Assembly (NCBI GenBank): GCA_001939145.1
Contig: LSRX01001113.1
Location: 32,127-96,126 of the forward strand
Source: Symbiodinium microadriaticum
Lineage: Eukaryota > Sar > Dinophyceae > Suessiales > Symbiodiniaceae
Direction of reading: 5' to 3'
Length of the DNA: 64,000 nucleotides
Part shown: piece by piece, positions 30,911 to 41,287 of the stretch
Position numbering within the stretch: the first letter of the stretch is position 1
Layout: each line of letters opens with the position of its first letter
The notes under the pieces: model-generated
The model's database searches: none
Told to the model about the DNA's origin: nothing
What the model saw: only the letters and a program-made list of their open reading frames with translations
Made by a program: the position numbers and the translations under genes

Positions 30911-31299
30911 CCGCGAGTGCTCAAGCCTCGAGCCAGTGTGAGGGTGTTGTTCGGAGAGGGAGAGGCTGCAACCCGGGCGTGCCTGAGGGGAGAGAAAGTG
31001 CGAGCCTTAGGGGGCGCGATCTTCGTCCTCGGGGTGAACGGCACACTACGCGTCTTCGCCTCGAAGGTCCTGTCCAAGGACATAGTAAAGTTTGCTCCTC
31101 CCCGGCATCGGCGGCCTATCCGCTGCACCAGGGGGAGATTGTCACCCGTTACCTGACCGTGCTCGGCGGCCTACGCAAGGGCTACCTCTACGGGGGGATT
31201 CGGGACTACCTGCGGGGGAGACAAAAGGCGAGTTCGGTGTGATCGAGATACTACTTGCAGTGCGGCGACCTAGTGCTCCTTGCCTACATAGTGGGGGCG

Positions 31300-32297
31300 A
31301 TGGCGTCCACGAACTCTGCTGGTGACATGCAGACTGATATCCCGACTGTGGAGGGTGGCTCACCACAGAAAAGACGGGCGGCCGAACAACCCGCGCCCAA
31401 CCTCTCCTTGGACGCCATCCGTGAAGCAATCCGTGGGGAGGTGCAGACGGCCCTCGGGGAGGTGCGAGAGGACTTGCGCACCTTTGCGGGGCGAGTGGAC
31501 CACGTCGAGAACCAGGTCACGCAGAAAATGCAGCAGACCATCAACCTCCTTGAGGACATGACGGGCAAGTACACGGCCCACGGAGAGATCCTCAAGCAGC
31601 TCCAGGAGGCCAACAGAGAGTTCCAGCTGCGCCTCGAGACCCTCGAGAAGCACGGTGGGGGAGCAGGCAGCACAACAGCGGGCAGCACCGTGGGACAGCC
31701 CTCAGACGGGGGGAGGCAGCCTGCACTAGTCATCGGGGGCTGGAGCCCCGACCAGGACGCCCGTGAAACTCGCCAAGCAGCTGAAGACATCCTACGATCA
31801 GTGGAGGCCCCCATCGACCTGGGGGGGATGTTCGTTCCCGGCATCCGCCGCGGGTACGCGATCTTGCCCATCAACGAGCTGCCGGGGGAGAGCGTGGAAG
31901 CCCGCAGGGCCAGAGTGCAGGATGTCATTTCTCGCGTCAGAGCCGCGAACGTCCAGCTGGGAGCTCGCCAAGACGGGGGGACCAGAAAAGTGTGGATTGC
32001 CATTTGCAGCCGCCGGAAAAACGCCGCCGTGCACGCCTGGCCGCGAAAGTCAAGCGCCTCTACCTCACGCTCGGGGGGGACAAGAACAACCTCGAGATGG
32101 AGTACAGCAGCGGCTCGGCCTGGTTGACGCGGGGGGGCCAGTCGGTTAAAATATGCTCAGCTACCGCAAGCAGGCCCGCCGGGGGGGAGGAAGCAGGACG
32201 CGGATGGGTCGATCTGGGAGCCATCGCGCAGGCACTGCGCTGCACCAAGGAAGCAGTGACTAAGGAATGGTCCCCGCTCAAAGCGGAGATCAACTGA
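31300..32297 (+). pseudogene. LINE ORF1: coiled coil plus RRM-like region, one frameshift
   Basis: ATG at 31300. Residues about 30-115 form a long heptad-rich coiled coil (DAIREAIRGEVQTALGEV, QQTINLLEDMTGKY, LKQLQEANREFQLRLETLEK). A Gly/Thr linker and an RRM-like segment follow (ALVIGGWSPDQDARETRQAA, then a RGYAILPINELP strand), the layout of L1-type ORF1 RNA-binding proteins. This frame ends at 32127, but coding similarity moves to another frame near 32005 (PPEKRRRARLAAKVKRLYLT) and ends at TGA 32295-32297, 12 nt before the ORF2 ATG. A single indel explains it. The protein would trimerise and bind element RNA. Confidence 0.7.
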
Positions 32298-32309
32298 GAA
32301 GAGGCGAGC

Positions 32310-33638
32310 ATGGCTGAACAGTTTCACGATGCCCCCCTGAGGGGGGAATATCACCAGCAGACCTTTGAGACGCTCACTTGGAATGTCGGGGGCCTCTCGG
32401 CAAACAGAGTGCTGGAAGTCCTCGAACATTTCCGGGAAAGCCCTGAACTGCAGCATGTGCATTTCGTCATGCTCCAGGAAATCATCACCGAAGCCGGGAG
32501 CTTTCATGCAGAGTCGCAGCAGTGCCAGCTTGTTTTCGGCAAGTGTGAGGGGGAGTTCCGGGGAGAAGGTGTGGCGCACCGCACCACACACAAACACCAG
32601 CACACGGTGGTCAACACAGCTGGCATAGCAACCACTCTTGTTACCCAGCGCACCACAATCCGAGTTTTGTCGGGACATATACCGCACCGTGCCACCATCC
32701 CACAAACAGAAGCCATCCTGCACGGCTGGGGGGACATGTTGCAGGGCAGGGTCGCTGTGTTGGGCATGGATGCAAATGAGACATTCCGGCCACCTTTGGC
32801 CGGCCGACCGGGGTGCTATGCGAGCACTGGGCGAGGGGAGGTGATTCTGGAGTGGCTGCTGTCCATGAGCCTCAAATTCCCACCGCAGGACCTAGCCACA
32901 CCCACCTACCACCCATACAACACCACCATGAGACCACGACGCCTCGACTACATCGCCACCAAGGGGGGAACACCGGACCCAGGCAGGGTGATCGCCTGCA
33001 AGGACAGGGCGGCCTCAGACCACGACGGGGTGCTGCTACCATGGGGGTTCCATTCCGGGGGGGGAGCACGCAGAAGCACATGGGGGCCCCGCAAGCTCCG
33101 GCCACCCCACCAGACAGAAAAGCTTCTCCGAGTCCCGCCGCCCACGGGCGAAGACCCGCACCAAACCCTCTGTGCCATCGCCAAAGCCATCACGGTTCCA
33201 GGGGGGAGAGCAGACACTTTCCGTGAGAGCAAAGCACTAGTGCATCACCGCAAGCTAGCACAACAAGCGCCGCCGGGGAGCCCAGCACGCCAGGCCTGGA
33301 AGTCAGTGAGCCGGCTGCATAAACAGGAGTTCCGCCGGTGGACAAAGGCCCAAGCCGAGCGTGCAGCCCAACTCGACTGGCGCGCACTCCGGAGCATACA
33401 GCAGCCCAGCACACACCGGGGATGGCAACTACAACTCACAGACGACGCCAACTGGCAGAGCACATTGCAACAACACCTCAAGAACATCTTTGCCAAGCCC
33501 ACACCACCAGCTGCCCAAGCAAGGCGGGGGATACTACGCCACGCACTCCGAGCAAAGTGCAAAACCACGCCCTGGATGCCCTTCCTTCACCATGGGGGAG
33601 TTGCACCACACATCCCACAAGTGGGCACACAACCGTAG
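32310..33638 (+). pseudogene. LINE ORF2, endonuclease part
   Basis: ATG at 32310. AP-type endonuclease motifs are complete: N in LTWNVGGLS, E in VMLQEI, D and N in VLGMDANETF, RLDYIA, and SDH in ASDHDGV. It nicks target DNA for priming. The frame ends at 33638, but RT coding starts in another frame near 33590 (FTMGELHHTSHKW), so a frameshift separates the two. Confidence 0.75.
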
Positions 33639-34689
33639 TACCGGCCCAGACGGGGTGTCCCATGAGGCGGCACAGCTCCTACTTCTCGACCCAGAGTGGG
33701 GGGAGAGGATCCGGGAATTGCTCAGTGACATGCTGTACCGAGGAGCGATTCCACAGGGGATTGAACAAGGCATCACGGTGTTGCTCCCCAAGGTCCCCCG
33801 CCCATTGGCATGGGGGGACACCCGGCCCATCACCCTCAGTTCCACGTTCCTGAAGTGGGCGGCCCAGCTGTTGCTACTTCGAGCGGGGGAAAAAGTGCGC
33901 CACGGGGGGGAAGGCTTGCAGTGGGCCCGCAAAGGGCGACAGGGGGTGGAGTTGGTGGCAATCCTGCGCCGTGTCGTGCAGATGTCGCGGGATTGGGGGG
34001 TCAAAACGTGGATCGTCAAGCTGGATATCAGGAAAGCCTTCGACAGTGTCTGGCAACACAGCCTCAGCGAACTCGTCGCAGCGCGCGTCGGGGGAATCCC
34101 CTCACCACGCTTCCCCGTCCCCGCCATACCGCACGGGGGGGATCAACCGTGGGAGGCGCTTCTCTGGCTCAGTCTACTTGAGACACGCGCTTTGAACGTG
34201 GCGGTGGGGGATGTCATCACACCAGTGCCCCAATCGAACGGCATCCGGCAGGGTTCCCCGGATTCACCCGATCTTTTCGGGGCGATTATCGCCAAGGACC
34301 TCCAGACAGCCCTTTCCAAGGCGCCCGCCCAGCCCCCCAACCCGCAAGGTGGCCCCCCCNTTGAGACACGTGCTTTGAACGTGGCGGTGGGGGATGTCAT
34401 CACACCAGTGCCCCAATCGAACGGCATCCGGCAGGGTTCCCCGGATTCACCCGACCTTTTCGGGGCGATTATCGCCAAGGACCTCCAGACAGCCCTCTCC
34501 AAGGCGCCCGCCCAGCCCCCAGACCCGCAAGGTGCCCCCCCCCCCCAAAGCGGGGGGATCGTTCCTCGACGACACATATCTTTGGAGCCAAAACCGCAAC
34601 CACCTGCAGAGCCTTCTCAACCACCTCGAGGAAGAATTGGCGAGGGATGGGCTCCACATTCACCCGGACAAGACGGCAGTCCTTTGTAG
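33590..34689 (+). pseudogene. LINE ORF2, reverse transcriptase part
   Basis: Reads TMGELHHTSHKWAHNRSTGP, then TVLLPKVPRP, TRPITLSSTFLKW, VKLDIRKAFDSVW (motif A) and NGIRQGSPDSPDLFG (motif B). Motif B and about 180 surrounding bp are present twice around a single N at 34360, which is probably an assembly fault. After a C13 homopolymer at about 34533-34545 coding leaves this frame; motif C (SFLDDTYLW) is in the next frame. Confidence 0.75.
34178..34542 (+). repeat. Tandem duplication of about 182 bp around a single N
   Basis: 34178-34359 and 34361-34542 are near-identical, with a few mismatches visible. The first copy ends in poly(C) then N at 34360. The same pattern (poly(C) then N) occurs at 29713, so both look like contig joins at a C homopolymer. 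Confidence 0.85.
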
Positions 34690-35398
34690 CCAGCCCACGG
34701 GGGAGACGTTCACCATAAAGGGGGAGATGACGAGGAGGGGACGAGCAGCATTTGCTAAGCACAAGCATGTGCTCACAACGCGCACGAGCCTCAAACCACG
34801 CATCATCGCGCACATGAGCTTGGTCAGGGGCGCTGCCCTCTATGCCTCGGAAACATGGCCGGTGCAACAGCATCTGCTCCGAGCAGCCAACACCATACAA
34901 GCCACACACTACAGACAGATGATGCACCTGAACCGGCAGGCCACAGAAGCATGGGGGGATTGGCACGTTCGCTCCTTGCGCACAGCTCGGGCGCGCATGC
35001 ACAGAGAGGGGATGCAACGCTGGTCCACTTTCATCCTCCAGCGCATTTGGTCGCTCTGGGGCCATATGGCAAGGGGGGGAGATGAAGTCACCGACATGAT
35101 CCACTGGAAGGACCTACGGTTCTGGCGCGCAGAACAACAAAAACCGGCACGCAGCCGCGTCCGCCACGCAGGACGCTTTAACCCGGCGGGGGATGTGGAG
35201 AGAGCCATTGAAGCAATTGCGGGCACTTCGTGGGGGGAACTTGCACAACAGAGACAAACTTGGCAGTCGCTCCAACAGCGTTTTGTCGAACACTTCGACG
35301 TCCCCTGGGCAACGGGTCGACAGGTGAGCATCCACGACAACCTGCACCCAAACACCAACAACGCACGACCCCCCCCGAGGGCGATCAGGGGCGAATGA
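34546..35398 (+). pseudogene. LINE ORF2, RT motif C and C-terminal domain
   Basis: Begins at the poly(C) frameshift: AGGSFLDDTYLWSQNR (motif C) and GLHIHPDKTAVL (thumb entry). Then comes a long C-terminal region rich in Trp, Arg and His, including RIWSLWGHMARGGDEVTDM, seen in other plant- and protist-type LINE C-termini. It ends at TGA 35396-35398. No RNase H or zinc knuckle is visible. Confidence 0.75.
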
Positions 35399-37244
35399 AC
35401 ATTCCTGTGACAGCTCCACCCTTTTCGGGGCACACCAGACCCACACAGATACACCGCAGCACACACTCACCCATACCCAAGCACAGCCTACTTTGCAGTA
35501 CAGAGAGATGTGAGGAGAGAGAGCAGGGAAGCATGCATGTCAGTTGGACACGTTTGTCATGTGCAGTTACAGCCAGCCTCTGCCACAGTTCCGAACCTTT
35601 GCAAGTTCCAGAAGCACCTGTCAGCGCAACCCCGAGATGGGGGGTACCAGCCCAGCCGTTTGCTGCAGCAGCTGGACCAAGCGCAGCAAGTGCCCGCTCC
35701 TTAGTTTTCCCGCGACATGGGGGGAAACGCCTTCTTTTGGACGTGTGTGACAGCGGCAGCGCTGGGGATATCCGTGACGGTTTTCCCTGCGGCGCAAGCC
35801 CAACCAGGCCCAGGGCCGGCAGACAACGTTGGGAGCACCAGCCCGAGGAGTTTCACGCCGAGGGGGACGCGCATCAGCAGAGACGACCACCTGCCTAGTG
35901 CAGGGGCTGGGCCGTTGCCCCCCCCGCAAGGCCAAGCAAGCAGTTCAGCAGGGGGATCCCTGCCCGCAGGGCAACCAAGCCAGGACCGAGGTAGACTGGG
36001 GGGAGGGGGTGGCAGCATCGGGCAGCCACCACTTGCCCAAGCCGGAGCGACGAGCAGCACGGGACAACAAGCAGGGCCCATCCAGGCGGGGGTCCACCGT
36101 TCTACTCCCAACACCGCCGAATCCGGCACAGCAGCACCGCCCCACGCTCACCAGCAAGGAGCCGCAGCCACGGCGGGGATGGCCACAACAGCCCAGCACC
36201 AACCGCCCCACCACCAAGCAAGTAGCTCCATGCCACAGCAGATTCCGTGGGCAACAGGGGGAGCACAACAGCCACAGCCAGCCCACCCTAGCTGGACTCG
36301 TCAACAGCCAGACGCGAGGTGGAGCCAAGCACAGGCTCAGCCCCAAGCAGCCAACACGGCATCGTCCAGCACACACCCAGAAAAAGCCGAGGCGGCCCCG
36401 GGGAGAACCACCAAGCAGAGCCAGCCCAAGCAAACAACCAAAGGGGGGGACCGGCTGCAACAAGAGTCCCACCAGGTACCCGTGCCATTCCAGGCATGAC
36501 GATGAGAGAGCATTACCAATAGGTTACCACGGGTGAAATCGCTCAGTCCTATGTGGACCGCGAATTAGCACCCGGGGGGGAAGCAGACACCCATCAGGGG
36601 GGGGCACCACCGGACACATCGTCGGCAGCAGAAGCCACAGCGGGGGGGAAGGTGGTGCCGAGTGGGGAGCAGGCACCACCAGCCCCAGGCGGCGGTCATC
36701 CAGAACGGGATCCGCGGCCAGGAAGCACGAGGGGGGAGGCGCGGACAGAACAAGAAACAAGAGGGTCAAGTACCGCATTAAACTGTTCCTTCGCCGGCAC
36801 AACCTCATGCATACCAGATGGGGGGGACCAGCACCCATCCCAGCTGACCCGGCACACCACCCTGAAGCAGCCAGCTCCGCAAACCCACAGCCCACGGCCA
36901 CCAGAACCACTGCCAGAGCGAGCAGCAGCGGGGAGACCAACTTCGCGGACCTCCTCAACCGCCACAACCTACCCAGGGGGACCTAGGCTTCACCTCCTTC
37001 AGGGCGCCCCAAGAGCTCCAGGCTTCACCTCTTTTCGGGCGCCCCGAGACCTCCAGGCTTCACCTCCTTTCGGGCACCCCAAGACCTCCAGGCTTCACCT
37101 CCTTAATTTGAGGCCCCCAAAAGGCTCCACCTCCTTCAGGGCGCCCGCAGAGCCCAGCAGCAAGGCGAAGGGCCGGGGTCCAGAGCCAGACCAGGCAGCA
37201 GCAACGACCCAGCACCACAAGAACAGGCCCAGCACACACACCCC
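35399..37244 (+). other. LINE 3' region with open frames of unclear status
   Basis: Three + frames are open over long stretches (35717-36499; 35829-36536; from 36553), all Pro/Gln/Thr/Gly-rich, so it is not clear which is used. The frame from the ATG at 35717 starts with a hydrophobic stretch (VTAAALGISVTVFPAAQA) that looks like a signal peptide, but the rest is low complexity. A 35-bp minisatellite lies inside (36986-37154). Confidence 0.4.
36986..37154 (+). repeat. 35-bp minisatellite, five copies
   Basis: Units start at 36986, 37021, 37056, 37091 and 37123; the first three are 35 bp, the last two diverged or shortened. Consensus begins GGCTTCACCTCCTTTCGGGC. Confidence 0.85.
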
Positions 37245-38714
37245 GTGGAAGAGACCACTCCGCCAGCCGGGCCTGGAAGCAGCAACGATCCAGTCCCACC
37301 ATCACGACCTACACACTCCCAACCCGGGGGGGACATGTGGAAGCAGTCCACTGACCACACGCACTCCGCCTACACCCCCATCACACCACCTACCACAGAC
37401 ACTTCCCGCGACCCAACCAGCAAACAGGCCACGGCGGGGGAAGCAGCATACCAGCAGCGCAGCAGAGAGTCCCCGTACGAGAGGTGGCAAAGAGAACACC
37501 GAGAACGCGAAGCTGAGGCCGCCAGATCTGACTGGTGGGGACCCTCCCGTGGACACAACCAAGCCGCAACGGCAGGGTGGGAGCAACAACAACAGTGGAG
37601 TGACGGCGACGGAAGGGGCAATCCACCGAGCCCACCAGCCAGCCACCAGCAAGCAGCAGCAACAGCAGCGCCAAGCTGGCAGGAGGAGACCCAACAGTGG
37701 ACCCAACACCACGCCCACACCGGCGACACACATCAGACACAACACTGGCAGCCAACAGCATGGCAAGACGACAACGGCAACCCCCATCGGGCAGGAGGGG
37801 ACACACAGACACATGCCCACTACGATGCCGGGCACGAGGCCCCTTCCGGGGGAAGCTGGCAGCACACGCCATGGCAGGACAACCACGATGATCCAACACA
37901 AGCGTGGGGCACCACGCAGGCACAGCAAAGCAGTAGCAGCAGCAGCCACATGCCGGTGGGGGGGGAGCAGCGGCCACTTCACACAGACCCACTCTGGGAT
38001 GGGCGCACTCTGCGGCTCAGCGCAAGACCCCGAGGGGAAGGCCACCCCCACCCTCCGCCCTGGGTGCACCAAGTCAGAGATGGAAGAAGGATCGGCCGGC
38101 AGGGGGGACCCACACCACAAGAGGAACCCACACCACAACAGGCTCCTGCACCGGGCCCTCCATCTACTCCACACCCCGAGCACACCGACCTCATGCAACG
38201 CCACAGCAGCATTACAGCAGCCCAACAGGCACTGCAAGCAGCCAACCGGAGGGGGGAAACCCAAGCCACGGCCCCGCAACAGCAGACCCAACTCATCCAC
38301 GACCTGGCAGAACATGTGGGGGGAGAGCCGGGGGCTGCTATTATGACGCTGTGCGATGTGCTCGCCCGGCAAGTAGCTTTACTTGCGCCGACGGGGGCTC
38401 TGCCAGAAACCTGCAAGACGAGACGGAAAAGAGCACTCACCGAGCCAAACGTCTTGGTGGAAGCACTTTCTTTGACATCTCGCTTATCTTTTTCGGGGGG
38501 AGCATCTCTCACCTCGGAAGAGCGAGCCTGGGACATGGCATTCCTCATTCGAGTGCTGGAAATGGGGGAGAGCCAGCTCTTGGAGCCTATGCCCGCAGCG
38601 GTGGGGGAGCAAGATGTCCAGAATGCCATGCAGGGACTTCACCGTGCACGAGAAATCGCTGCAGAACTCCGAGATAGAGCCCTCGGGGGGAACCATGGTG
38701 GGACTTGCCCATAG
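37245..38714 (+). CDS. LINE 3' ORF, Trp/His/Gln-rich then helical
   Basis: A 489-codon open frame with no good ATG at its start (first ATG at 37335). The first half is Gln/His/Trp-rich with loose repeats (WQEETQQWTQHH, WQPTAWQDD, WQHTPWQDN). The last 150 residues look folded (GAAIMTLCDVLARQVALL, LVEALSLTSRLSF, AWDMAFLIRVLEMGES). The stop at 38712-38714 overlaps the next open frame, which starts without an ATG at 38705; a G6 run lies about 20 nt upstream. It may be one frameshifted protein with the next ORF. No family is recognised. Confidence 0.5.
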   Translation: MEETTPPAGPGSSNDPVPPSRPTHSQPGGDMWKQSTDHTHSAYTPITPPTTDTSRDPTSKQATAGEAAYQQRSRESPYERWQREHREREAEAARSDWWGPSRGHNQAATAGWEQQQQWSDGDGRGNPPSPPASHQQAAATAAPSWQEETQQWTQHHAHTGDTHQTQHWQPTAWQDDNGNPHRAGGDTQTHAHYDAGHEAPSGGSWQHTPWQDNHDDPTQAWGTTQAQQSSSSSSHMPVGGEQRPLHTDPLWDGRTLRLSARPRGEGHPHPPPWVHQVRDGRRIGRQGGPTPQEEPTPQQAPAPGPPSTPHPEHTDLMQRHSSITAAQQALQAANRRGETQATAPQQQTQLIHDLAEHVGGEPGAAIMTLCDVLARQVALLAPTGALPETCKTRRKRALTEPNVLVEALSLTSRLSFSGGASLTSEERAWDMAFLIRVLEMGESQLLEPMPAAVGEQDVQNAMQGLHRAREIAAELRDRALGGNHGGTCP

Positions 38715-39682
38715 ACCTTGGGGAGCAGCTACGCCGAAACACGGCGCCCGCGGCCTACCTCTTGGAGCGAAGGGGGGAAGCTTTCACAGAAGAGCCACAG
38801 GCATGCAGTCGTGGTGTGAGACCTCGGTTGCAAGACACAGCCCGGGGGAGTACAGACCCGGCACCTCACCAGCCGCTCGAGAACACCACTGCTGCCAATG
38901 GGGGCGAGGAACAAACTTCGACGCCAACGCCTGCTACTACGACTGCGTTCCTCCTCCTCCACGAGGCAGCACAGGCTTTCCGAGGGCTTATCCCTCAACT
39001 GGGGGACGCACATGCGACCATAGCGACACAACTTCTGCATGCTGTGGACAACGCATGGCGCGCAGTTTCGGGGGAACAAGCCGGGGTACACGACCTGACG
39101 CAGACCGTGGACGCGGAGGACAGCCAAGAGACGGTGCCCGCCCTGCCCAGCGAGCAGGCAGCTGCGCTGGGGGATGCTGCGGCCGAGCCGCCTGTACTGC
39201 AAGTGACCCAGCCTGACACGGACACCATGGAGGAGCCGCCGCAGAAGGGGGAATTGCCCGCGTCCTTCAGCCTGGGAAGTGACATGCCCGGCACAGAAAC
39301 CGAAGACGAGGCCTTCGGTTTGGACCGCAGGCGCAGAACCCTCGAGCCAAGGGGGGAACTTCGAACAGATGGCTGGACTACGCTGGTGGGGATCACGCCG
39401 TCGCAAGCGGCACCCCACATCACTGCCAGCCTCGAAGCGGACGTGCGAGCACTGGGACAACCTACCCAGTCCAGCGAGACAGTGGCAAACCAAGAAGTGG
39501 GGGGAGACAGTCTACCACCCACTCTGCCGTGGACCGAACAGTGGAACACGCAGATGGCCGGAGGGGATTCGGCCAACCTCGAGCTCTTCTACCAGAACGG
39601 TGCCAGTGCAGACAGTGAGGGGGAAGCCCTGAGTGAGGCCAGCCACCGTAGAAGACGTCTCCACGCAGCCGGGCTCGACTAA
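38705..39682 (+). CDS. LINE 3'-most ORF, unknown
   Basis: A 325-codon open frame that starts at a TTG and overlaps the previous ORF by 10 nt; no early ATG exists, so entry by frameshift from the previous frame is likely. It holds a hydrophobic helical stretch (TTAFLLLHEAAQAFRGLI) and an acidic C-terminal half (SLGSDMPGTETEDEAFGLD). No motif is recognised. Composition is protein-like, unlike the alternative frames. Confidence 0.5.
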   Translation: MPIDLGEQLRRNTAPAAYLLERRGEAFTEEPQACSRGVRPRLQDTARGSTDPAPHQPLENTTAANGGEEQTSTPTPATTTAFLLLHEAAQAFRGLIPQLGDAHATIATQLLHAVDNAWRAVSGEQAGVHDLTQTVDAEDSQETVPALPSEQAAALGDAAAEPPVLQVTQPDTDTMEEPPQKGELPASFSLGSDMPGTETEDEAFGLDRRRRTLEPRGELRTDGWTTLVGITPSQAAPHITASLEADVRALGQPTQSSETVANQEVGGDSLPPTLPWTEQWNTQMAGGDSANLELFYQNGASADSEGEALSEASHRRRRLHAAGLD

Positions 39683-40446
39683 ATCCTCAAAGGCCCAGGG
39701 GGAGCAACACCGCCTTAACATGGTTCGAGCAGGGTTGGGGATGCGATGGGTAGGCTTACTTGCAAACCATTTGCTCACTCAGCCGTCAAGAGGGAGTCAA
39801 GCCTAACTAGCGCCTGTTCGAAGTGACCTTGGGGGAAACCGCGTCCAATTAATAGCTATTCCTACTCTTCTCCTTGTTTTCCCCGGGGTACCGGAGAACA
39901 GTCGGGCAGCATAGGAAACAAAAGTTACTAGGCCTTGCCAAAAAGGGGGGGACAGTGCACTGTGATCTTGCAAGCTGTTGTTCCTGCAGCTCCATGTGAT
40001 CTTTATGCTTCACCGAAGGCCCCCGGCAAGTTTACTGTAGTCCTAGCTGTAGTGTAACAAGCACTGGGGGAGCTGTTGTGCCAATGTCAGACCTCTGCTG
40101 CCGAAGGGGGGATTCCCCAAGACGGGGGACCGTATGTAGTATGCTCCGTCGTAGCCCTTCCTTGTCTCCTCGGCCGGGGAAACTACAGCCTCACTAAGAA
40201 TGTCTAGTCCTCCCGAATCCTTAGTTCGTGCGGCCGGGAGCTCAGTCTTCCGTTTGCTGTTTCTGGGGGGTACTAGGCTGGCACTTGCTTTGAGTGTTGT
40301 GTTAGGGGGGCGTTTTTGCGGAGCCTTGTATAGCCGAGCCTTCGTGGGACATAGTCCCCGAAGGAGTTTCTAAAACCCCGCCGAGACCTGCGGGTGCGCG
40401 TCCGCGCGCGGAGGGGTCAGGGTTCGCCCGCCTCTCCTGCCCCGGT
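39683..40446 (+). other. LINE 3' non-coding region
   Basis: No ORF of note. G runs continue (39943, 40106, 40306). A GC-rich segment near 40390-40420 (GCGGGTGCGCGTCCGCGCGC) could form a hairpin just before the GA tract. Confidence 0.5.
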
Positions 40447-40481
<35 letters not shown>

Positions 40482-40496
40482 GCGAGAGCGAGAGAG
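40447..40496 (+). repeat. (GA)n tract at 3' edge of LINE
   Basis: Longer relative of 30865-30892, with GAGCGAG interruptions like those on the left side. Confidence 0.9.
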
Positions 40497-40634
40497 CAGC
40501 CACAAGAACACTACTTCAGTCCTCAAAACAGCAACAGCCCCACTCCGAACGTGATGCACTACCAGCCCAATCATCAATGTGGGCGCAAGCACAGCTGTCC
40601 CCACGCGATCCATGGAATGCCCTAGCACACCTCT

Positions 40635-41287
40635 ATGAAGGGGAAGGTCCCCTGCTACCTCCGCATCCATGGCGAAACAAGACTCTTTGGACTGGACCCT
40701 CAAGCCAGGGCGCCCGTAAGGGCAAGAGCTCTGCAAGCCGCCATATTCGCCTCCACCCCGATGAGTGATGCAGAAACGGTGGCACCTACAGAAGCTCCTC
40801 TGGACCATGACTCTGTCGGGGACGACCTGAACCCCGCGACCATCCCGCCTGAGTCCGACGTCGCTTCCGAGCCCGCTTGCAACGCGGAAGAAGCTTGCTC
40901 TCTTGATCCACAACAAGCAGTTTTCCCTCTTGATCTACAGCCAGCCGAAAATGATGCACAGGATGCATACCCACAACATGGAGACCAAGACCTCCTCCAA
41001 ATGACCTACTTGCAGATGACGACGAATGAGACAGTGATACATCTGACGAGGATGATCTCGGTCCCTTACCAGCGGCTCCACACCCAGAGGGTGCAGAGGG
41101 GGCAAACCCTAAGAAAAGGCAAGCGGGCCACGGCAGCCAACGAGTCAAGAATAAAGCCCGCAAGTCAGACGTGAAGAGGCTTTGCGGACAGATGCAGCGG
41201 GGCGATAAGCCCCAGTGGTTGCCCTGGCGACAAGCCTTGCCACGGATAACAGCAAGAAAAGCCTCCAGCAGTTCGACCTGCCTCTAC
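40635..41287 (+). pseudogene. Decayed ORF with acidic and basic segments, unknown
   Basis: From the ATG at 40635 one frame runs to 41174. From about 41000 another frame reads better: DSDTSDEDDLGPLPAAPHPE, GANPKKRQAGHGSQ, RKSDVKRLCGQMQRGDKPQW, LPWRQALPRI, ending near 41285. A frameshift near 41000 and one stop (TGA about 41027) are needed. The acidic-then-basic layout could be a nucleic-acid-binding or retroelement protein. No family is recognised. Confidence 0.3.

Larger units (their letters stand above)
30893..40446 (+). mobile_element. LINE retrotransposon with spliced-leader 5' end, inserted at (GA)n
   Basis: A 9.55-kb unit from the spliced-leader match to the second (GA)n tract. Order: 5' UTR of about 390 nt, ORF1 (31300-32297), ORF2 (32310-35398, broken), further 3' ORFs and non-coding DNA. 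The same kind of GA tract on both sides suggests insertion into a GA microsatellite, so the usual duplication is hidden in the repeat. The 3' boundary is less certain because a GA tail could belong to the element. G5-G7 runs on the + strand are very frequent over the unit and rare outside it. Confidence 0.75.

Noticed and set aside
30911..30927. Second leader relic (GTGCTCAAG) after the first
   Set aside because: Only seven bases match (GCTCAAG); tandem leaders are known but this is too short to claim.
35717..36499. Possible secreted protein with signal peptide
   Set aside because: Only the first 25 residues look like a signal; the rest is low complexity and two other frames are equally open. 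Kept only as part of the LINE 3' region.
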